A DNA stretch of 64,000 nucleotides, taken from Pirellulales bacterium (GTDB taxonomy: Bacteria; Planctomycetota; Planctomycetia; Pirellulales; JAEUIK01). Within the stretch, counting starts at the first letter, position 1, and the number at the start of each line of letters is the position of its first letter. Positions 59,022 to 64,000 of the stretch are shown here, in pieces. A program made the position numbers and the translations under genes. The stretch covers positions 1-64,000 of the forward strand of contig JAIESQ010000069.1 of NCBI GenBank assembly GCA_019745975.1. Reading direction: 5' to 3'. The notes beneath the pieces are model-generated. The model was not told the DNA's origin, did not search any database, and worked only from the letters and a program-made list of their open reading frames with translations.

Positions 59022-61808
59022 ATGCCATTGGAACCTTGGTATAAGACCGTCACGCCGCGAAAGGAAGTCCGTGAAGGCCGCTCCTTCAATCCCGACGAAT
59101 TTGCCATTCATTTAGAGCAGGTCGTCGCGGGAACGGCGCCGGAGGACTACCGCGAGCCAAAGCATTTCTTTGCCCGCACCTGCTTCACTCGTGCTCTTCG
59201 CGATCACGCTGGCATGGTGCTTCGACGGTTGAGCGGCAAGACAGAGAGCACGGCTCCGGTCCTCACCCTCATCACACAGTTTGGCGGCGGAAAGACCCAC
59301 ACGCTTACCGCGCTCTACCACCTGGCCAAGACCGGTGCGAAAGCAGGCGATTTCTCCGGCGTCAAATCTCTTTTGAATGACGCGAGCCTGGCGACTGTGC
59401 CGGAGGCCAAAGTCGGCGTTTTTGTGGGCAATGCCTGGGATCCGCAAGAGGGCCGCGAGACACCGTGGATTGACCTTGCACGGCAACTTGCAGGTCAAAA
59501 GGGTGTTGACGTGTTGGGTACTGCGGCGCAAAGCACGCCGCCCGGAACCGAGTCACTAGGCCGCCTCTTCGACGCGGCCGGCGGAGCGGTCCTCATCTTG
59601 TTTGACGAAGTGCTGAACTTCATCAACCGGCACCGCGGCATGGCCGAGCCATTTCATGCCTTCATCCAAAACCTGACGGTTGCGATGACAGGAACTACTC
59701 GCGGCGCCGCCGTTATCAGCTTGCCAAGAAGCCAGGTCGAGATGACCGACTGGGACCTTCAGTGGCAAGAACGAATCACCAAGGTCGTTCGTCGGGTTGC
59801 AAAGGACCTCATCGCGAACGACGAGGCCGAGATCAGCGAAGTCATTCGCCGCCGACTGTTTGAGGATCAAGGGCCGGACAAGTTTCGCAAAGGCGTTGCC
59901 AAGGAATTCGCCGATTGGTGCTTCGAGCGGCGGGCACAGCTTCCTCCCGAATGGACGGCGGTTGACACGGCGGCCACAGAAAAAAAAGCCCGCGAGTTTT
60001 TGCAGAAGCGCTTCGAGGACTGCTACCCCTTCCACCCCGCTACGCTTTCCGTATTTCAGCGGAAATGGCAAGCATTGCCGCAATACCAGCAAACACGCGG
60101 AACGCTCGCCATGCTCGCGCAATGGATCTCATGGGCATACCGCGAGCATTTCGTCGGCGCGCGACGGGAACCTCTCATAACGCTTGGCTCTGCCCCGCTG
60201 CACGTCCCCGAGTTCCGCAGTGTCATTCTTGGGCAACTGGGTGAACCGCGATTGCTTGCCGCAATTGATGCCGATATTTCCAGTGCACAGTCGCACGCCA
60301 AGGCACTTGATGCCGACACGAAAGGGCCACTTAACGAGATTCATCGGCGAGTGGGCACAGCAATTCTGTTCGAGTCGTCCGGCGGGCAGGTCGACAAAAT
60401 TGCCCACTTGCCGGAACTACGATTTGCGTTGGGTGAACCGGATGTCGATACCACGTCGATTGACAATGCTGCTCTCGCCCTGGAATCGAAGGCATTCTTT
60501 GTCCGAAAGGTCGGCTCCGACGGCTTCCAGATTCGGCATCAGCCAACGCTAAAAAAGGTTGTAAGCGATCGACGAGCATCCCTTGATCCAGACAGCGAAG
60601 TCAAACCAACGACGAGGAACCTTGTCCAAAAAGAATTTGAGCGAGGTGCAACGCTTCCGGTCCTTTCCTTTCCAACCGATAGTACCGCCGTCTCTGATTC
60701 GCCAAAGCTTACCCTTGTGCTCATGGACCCTGATGTTGAATGGACTGGGAATGGACCAACCCGCCAGCAAATACTTGACTGGACAAAGTCGCGGGGCACC
60801 ACCAATAGGCTCTATCCTGGCGCGTTGGTTTGGTGCCTGAGGAAACCGGGACGTGACCTAAGGGAGAAGGTCGAAAACTGGCTCGCTTGGAAGCGCGTCG
60901 CCCGCGACGTAGCCGAAGGAACTCTGGGTGGCGAATTTGACCGTTCTGAGCGCGCCGACATCCAATCCAAGGTGTCGGACGCAGAGGAAGACGCCAAAGA
61001 TGAAGTCTGGGCGGGCTACAGGTTTGTCGCCCTGGCCGATCAACACGAAAAGGATGGACTCAAAGTCATTGATCTCGGAGCTGGTCACGCGAGTTCGAGC
61101 GAAACACTGTGCGGACGAGTTATCGCTGCTTTGAAATCCGACGGTTTGCTCAATGAGAACGTGGGCGCCGGCTACATCGATAGAAACTGGCCGCCAGCCT
61201 TAAAAGAGGCCGGCGCTTGGCCACTCACAGGCCTTCGCCAGTCGTTCCTCAACGGAGCACTGACACGGCTTCCCGACCCTGATGCAGTTCTCCGCCGACG
61301 AATTGTTGAGTTTGTTCTCAACGGAGATTTTGGCCTGGCATCGGGACAGAATCCCGATGGCTCCTACGATCACTTTTGGTTTGAGCAACAGATTGGTCCC
61401 GAAGAGGTCAACTTCGAGCCCAATGTCTTTCTGATTGCGAAGACCAAGGCTAGGTCGCTCAAGTCCGGCGCGGCCGAACCTAGCCCAACGCCTGCAGCCG
61501 GCACGCCCAGCACGGTTTCCACGTCAACTCAAGCTATCGTTACCCCCGTGGGCGGATCGCAGCCCGGTATCCCCTCGCCCGCCACCGCATCGACGTTGCG
61601 AATCGTTGGCGAAGTCCCGACTGAACTTTGGAATCGACTTGGCACGAAGCTGCTCCCCAAGCTTCGATCGGGTGAGGATCTAAGCGTACGAATCGACGTC
61701 GAGGTGCATTTCAAGGCGGAACTCGCAGCAAGCATGGAGGCCGATATCCGCCAGGCCATCGAAGACCTTGGACTTACTGGACAAGTTCGCGTCGAGCGAA
61801 ACTCCTAG
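59022..61808 (+). CDS. DUF499 ATPase
   Basis: A 928-residue P-loop protein. Walker A is LITQFGGGKTHTLTALYHL near 86, preceded by EPKHFFARTCFTRAL, and Walker B is AVLILFDEVLNFINRHRG near 190. These and GQLGEPRL and RLYPGALVWC later match the DUF499 family. Such proteins always travel with DUF1156 methylases and helicases. They probably drive or regulate the defence system by ATP hydrolysis. The C-terminus has a Pro/Thr/Ser-rich linker near 810-850 and a final beta-rich domain. I use the ATG at 59022 with GGGGG five bases upstream; an ATG at 59019 is the alternative. Confidence 0.88.
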   Translation: MPLEPWYKTVTPRKEVREGRSFNPDEFAIHLEQVVAGTAPEDYREPKHFFARTCFTRALRDHAGMVLRRLSGKTESTAPVLTLITQFGGGKTHTLTALYHLAKTGAKAGDFSGVKSLLNDASLATVPEAKVGVFVGNAWDPQEGRETPWIDLARQLAGQKGVDVLGTAAQSTPPGTESLGRLFDAAGGAVLILFDEVLNFINRHRGMAEPFHAFIQNLTVAMTGTTRGAAVISLPRSQVEMTDWDLQWQERITKVVRRVAKDLIANDEAEISEVIRRRLFEDQGPDKFRKGVAKEFADWCFERRAQLPPEWTAVDTAATEKKAREFLQKRFEDCYPFHPATLSVFQRKWQALPQYQQTRGTLAMLAQWISWAYREHFVGARREPLITLGSAPLHVPEFRSVILGQLGEPRLLAAIDADISSAQSHAKALDADTKGPLNEIHRRVGTAILFESSGGQVDKIAHLPELRFALGEPDVDTTSIDNAALALESKAFFVRKVGSDGFQIRHQPTLKKVVSDRRASLDPDSEVKPTTRNLVQKEFERGATLPVLSFPTDSTAVSDSPKLTLVLMDPDVEWTGNGPTRQQILDWTKSRGTTNRLYPGALVWCLRKPGRDLREKVENWLAWKRVARDVAEGTLGGEFDRSERADIQSKVSDAEEDAKDEVWAGYRFVALADQHEKDGLKVIDLGAGHASSSETLCGRVIAALKSDGLLNENVGAGYIDRNWPPALKEAGAWPLTGLRQSFLNGALTRLPDPDAVLRRRIVEFVLNGDFGLASGQNPDGSYDHFWFEQQIGPEEVNFEPNVFLIAKTKARSLKSGAAEPSPTPAAGTPSTVSTSTQAIVTPVGGSQPGIPSPATASTLRIVGEVPTELWNRLGTKLLPKLRSGEDLSVRIDVEVHFKAELAASMEADIRQAIEDLGLTGQVRVERNS

Positions 61809-64000
61809 CGACTTGCCCTTTCCAGTGCTGAGCCATGCTGTGTGTCCGTCAGGTCCTTGATGGCCTTTCTGTGCGCAAGGAGCTGAGGGAGCATCTCGCC
61901 AGCGTCGTCGATGACGACAAACCACCGCCGCTTGTAGTGGATGATCTCTTCGGCGAGTCCGTAGCCGAGTAGCTCCTCTCGATTCGCTGGCACACCGTTC
62001 AAAACAAGTTCGACGACCTCGTCGCCTGCGATGCGAGCCGTCGCGAGTCGCCAGCCGTTGTCGAGTTCAATCAGAGAACCGCCGGCCAAAAGATTCAAGA
62101 TTTCGTCAGGAGAGGCCTCGGCCAAGGGCGTGCCGATTCCAAGCCGTTGCTTGACGTTGGGCACGTCCTCGGCACCGAGATTCAAACCGACGAGTGCCTG
62201 CCCATCGGCAAGAATCGCCCGAGCGATCTTGACGCTCTGAATCCCTGATGAGCCCATTACCTTGTCATAGATCGGAAAAATCGCTCCGCTAAGGATATGA
62301 AACCGCTTGGGCTCCGTAGCTGGAGTTCGTGCGTACTCGGCGTCCCACCAGGCCTGGGCTTCCTCAAGTTCCACTTGCTCATATTTCGTCGTCAACTCAT
62401 CGGGCTCGAGGGATCGCCTGGGGCCTTTGACGGCAGTCATGTGCAGTTCGCCCCTCTCCGCATCCCAATGCTCGGCGACGGCGTAGATGCGCCGACTCTG
62501 ACGGTTTCGGAAGAATCCGAGCTTGCCCGAGCTCCCGAGCGAATCGAAGGATCGTCTCACAACATCAACTTCCCCTTCAAGTTCATGGAGCATCGTCTTC
62601 GCACCCGAGGACGAATCGACAAAGAGCGTTTCTGGCTCAGCAATCCTTCTTAGGTTTCTGGCTCGGATTTCCTCGACGCCAAAGTCAAAGGCACTTTGGC
62701 GTTTGGCTGTCTCGACCACATTGAGATACCGCTCGTAGAAGAGTTCAAAGATTCGGTTCTGCGTCTCGACATGGAGCACCATGATGCGGTTGAGGAATTG
62801 CTCAACGTTGCTCATGTAGTTCTCGCGGACAGCGGACTTCTCTTTGTTCAAGACGCCCATTCGCTCCAAGCCCCGCATGCCAAGCCCGTCGTCACTATGC
62901 CGGCTAGACTGAATCTCCCGGTAGAGCCGGGCAAGGGCTGCCTTGCCGTACTCATCAGTCACATCTTCCGGGCGAAAGAGGTCACTGGAAAGTGAGTGAC
63001 GCTCGCCCTTCGTCAGGGCACCGAGGGCTGCCAGACGTTTGGAGACTGCGTTCACGAGCCGCTTTTGGCCAGCCAGGTCCAAGAGCACAAGCCGAATGAT
63101 CGGGGCTGAGCTTTGGTTCGAGCGGTGGACTCGACCGAAGGCTTGCATCTGCTGATCCGCTGACCAGGACAACTGAAAGGCGTAGAAGACTCGCCGGTCC
63201 TGGTTCTTTGCGGCCACATCGGCATGAACGCTTATCCCTGTGGAACCTGCGCCCGAGATGACAGCGAGGCGTTTTCGGCCTTGTTGAAAAGACCTGGTCT
63301 CGTATTCGTTCAGCTCTCGGCGCGGGATGCCGTCAATTTTTCTGCGAACGTATTTTCCGTTCTCGAAGCGGTGAGTTCGGCCGCTTATTTCGGCGACGTT
63401 CCCAGCACCGAACCTAGCGACAAGAGCATCGAGGGGATTTTGCGGGAAGTCCAGATCGGCCACCTTGTCCAGAAGCTCTCGTTGCCGCCTCTGGTTTTCC
63501 CGGTTGATCTCCGGGTTGCCGGCCGCGTCCTCGACACGAACCCGGACCACGTTCCCGGTCACGGGGTCGGTTTGTTCTTGGTACTGAAAGAGCGGAAACT
63601 GCTTCTCGATAAGCTGCACAATCATCTCGCGCGGCGTAGCATCAAGCTCGGATAGCTCTACGCCCTCGCTTCGTGCGTCCCGGACCTTGCGCTCAGTCTG
63701 AGCTTCCCCTGTATTGAAGAGGCTCAAGACCACCGAGTGGCCCTGATTCAAATCTGCTTCAATCGCCGGGATCAATTCAGGGAGCGTGTATGCCATCATG
63801 AGCTGGAGAAAGAACCGCTGCTGGGCTGAGTAAAACTGGGCGTAGCGGTTGGCATTCCGGCCCTGGCAGACGTTCGCTTCGGCGGACTCGAAGGCAACGA
63901 GAAGCTCAGACCAGAGATCAGCAATCTGGTCGTACTGCCGCCTCTCTTCTCCGGTCAGGCGATGAAGAAGGGGCTCGTACTCGACAGCACTCTCGGGCAC
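61805..64000 (-). CDS. Strawberry-notch-type helicase, C-terminal part, cut by window edge
   Basis: At least 731 residues, the N-terminus lying beyond the window. It contains the second helicase domain of the SBNO family. HSVVLSLFNTGEAQTERK is near the visible start; then RRELNEYETRSFQQGRKRLAVISGAGSTGISVHAD is the SBNO motif with VISGAGSTGISVHAD, and SWSADQQMQAFGRVHRSNQSSAPI is motif VI with GRVHRSNQ. Such helicases are common on conjugative plasmids and ICEs, often with methylase domains; none is visible here. It converges on the DUF499 gene, sharing its last four bases. Confidence 0.85.
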   Translation of the reverse strand: MPESAVEYEPLLHRLTGEERRQYDQIADLWSELLVAFESAEANVCQGRNANRYAQFYSAQQRFFLQLMMAYTLPELIPAIEADLNQGHSVVLSLFNTGEAQTERKVRDARSEGVELSELDATPREMIVQLIEKQFPLFQYQEQTDPVTGNVVRVRVEDAAGNPEINRENQRRQRELLDKVADLDFPQNPLDALVARFGAGNVAEISGRTHRFENGKYVRRKIDGIPRRELNEYETRSFQQGRKRLAVISGAGSTGISVHADVAAKNQDRRVFYAFQLSWSADQQMQAFGRVHRSNQSSAPIIRLVLLDLAGQKRLVNAVSKRLAALGALTKGERHSLSSDLFRPEDVTDEYGKAALARLYREIQSSRHSDDGLGMRGLERMGVLNKEKSAVRENYMSNVEQFLNRIMVLHVETQNRIFELFYERYLNVVETAKRQSAFDFGVEEIRARNLRRIAEPETLFVDSSSGAKTMLHELEGEVDVVRRSFDSLGSSGKLGFFRNRQSRRIYAVAEHWDAERGELHMTAVKGPRRSLEPDELTTKYEQVELEEAQAWWDAEYARTPATEPKRFHILSGAIFPIYDKVMGSSGIQSVKIARAILADGQALVGLNLGAEDVPNVKQRLGIGTPLAEASPDEILNLLAGGSLIELDNGWRLATARIAGDEVVELVLNGVPANREELLGYGLAEEIIHYKRRWFVVIDDAGEMLPQLLAHRKAIKDLTDTQHGSALERASR

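Overview
The window looks like a planctomycete chromosome (Pirellula/Gemmata-type lineage) carrying a large integrated island. Evidence for the lineage: two proteins with C-terminal PEP-CTERM tails (VPEPSTLAL... plus a membrane helix and an Arg-rich end), an ECF-type sigma factor overlapping a TPR-bearing Ser/Thr kinase gene, several MJ0042-like zinc-ribbon proteins, and a futalosine-pathway menaquinone pair.

Left part, about 0.2-22.7 kb, is GC-rich and mostly housekeeping. It has a TolC-family outer-membrane factor, mqnC-mqnA, an ABC-2 exporter (permease, ATPase and a membrane-anchored companion) split by a toxin-antitoxin module whose PIN toxin is frameshifted, a GT9 glycosyltransferase next to hldE (ADP-heptose synthesis and transfer), a second and intact PIN toxin-antitoxin pair, a secreted esterase, zinc-ribbon proteins, a membrane/TPR protein, an ACT-domain protein, a YbgC-type thioesterase, two small membrane proteins and a secreted DJ-1/PfpI protein.

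At 23,023-23,063 the 5' half of a tRNA-Arg(TCT) gene breaks off just after the anticodon loop. I read this as the junction between chromosome and island. No integrase is visible in the window. Immediately inside, on the minus strand, lies a five-gene cluster (23.3-29.6 kb): a sigma-70 factor, a protein fusing an HxxxCxxC anti-sigma-type zinc motif to two atypical phosphoribosyltransferase domains, a triple ubiquitin-like (multiubiquitin) protein, a ThiF/E1-like activating enzyme with an extra N-terminal domain, and a DUF6527 zinc protein. The last three are a recognisable bacterial ubiquitin-like conjugation set. Joining them to a sigma factor and a PRTase/anti-sigma fusion is the most unusual feature of the window.

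From 29.6 to 33.2 kb there is a Fic AMP-transferase under a conspicuous palindromic operator, then a DUF932 gene and two small plasmid/ICE-type genes. A 7-kb segment (33.2-40.2 kb), bounded by two copies of a 42-bp hairpin repeat in direct orientation, holds two PEP-CTERM proteins, remnants of a third, and the ECF sigma/Ser-Thr kinase pair. From 40.4 to 44.4 kb come small secreted and hypothetical genes, including a 51-residue membrane ORF, and a VapBC-like pair whose toxin has an in-frame stop. From 44.9 to 47.2 kb an antirestriction ardA gene is cleanly interrupted by an IS256-family element with perfect 8-bp target duplications.

The right part, 47.5-61.8 kb, is a co-directional defence-type island: an AAA+ ATPase with a subtilisin-like protease, then a SNF2 helicase with DUF3883, a PD-(D/E)XK nuclease, a DUF1156 DNA methyltransferase, a DUF2513 protein and a DUF499 ATPase, which reads as one DISARM-like modification-helicase system. 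The window ends inside a convergent strawberry-notch-type helicase gene typical of conjugative elements. No CRISPR array, rRNA or complete tRNA was seen. All functional statements are by eye, from motifs and remembered family features.
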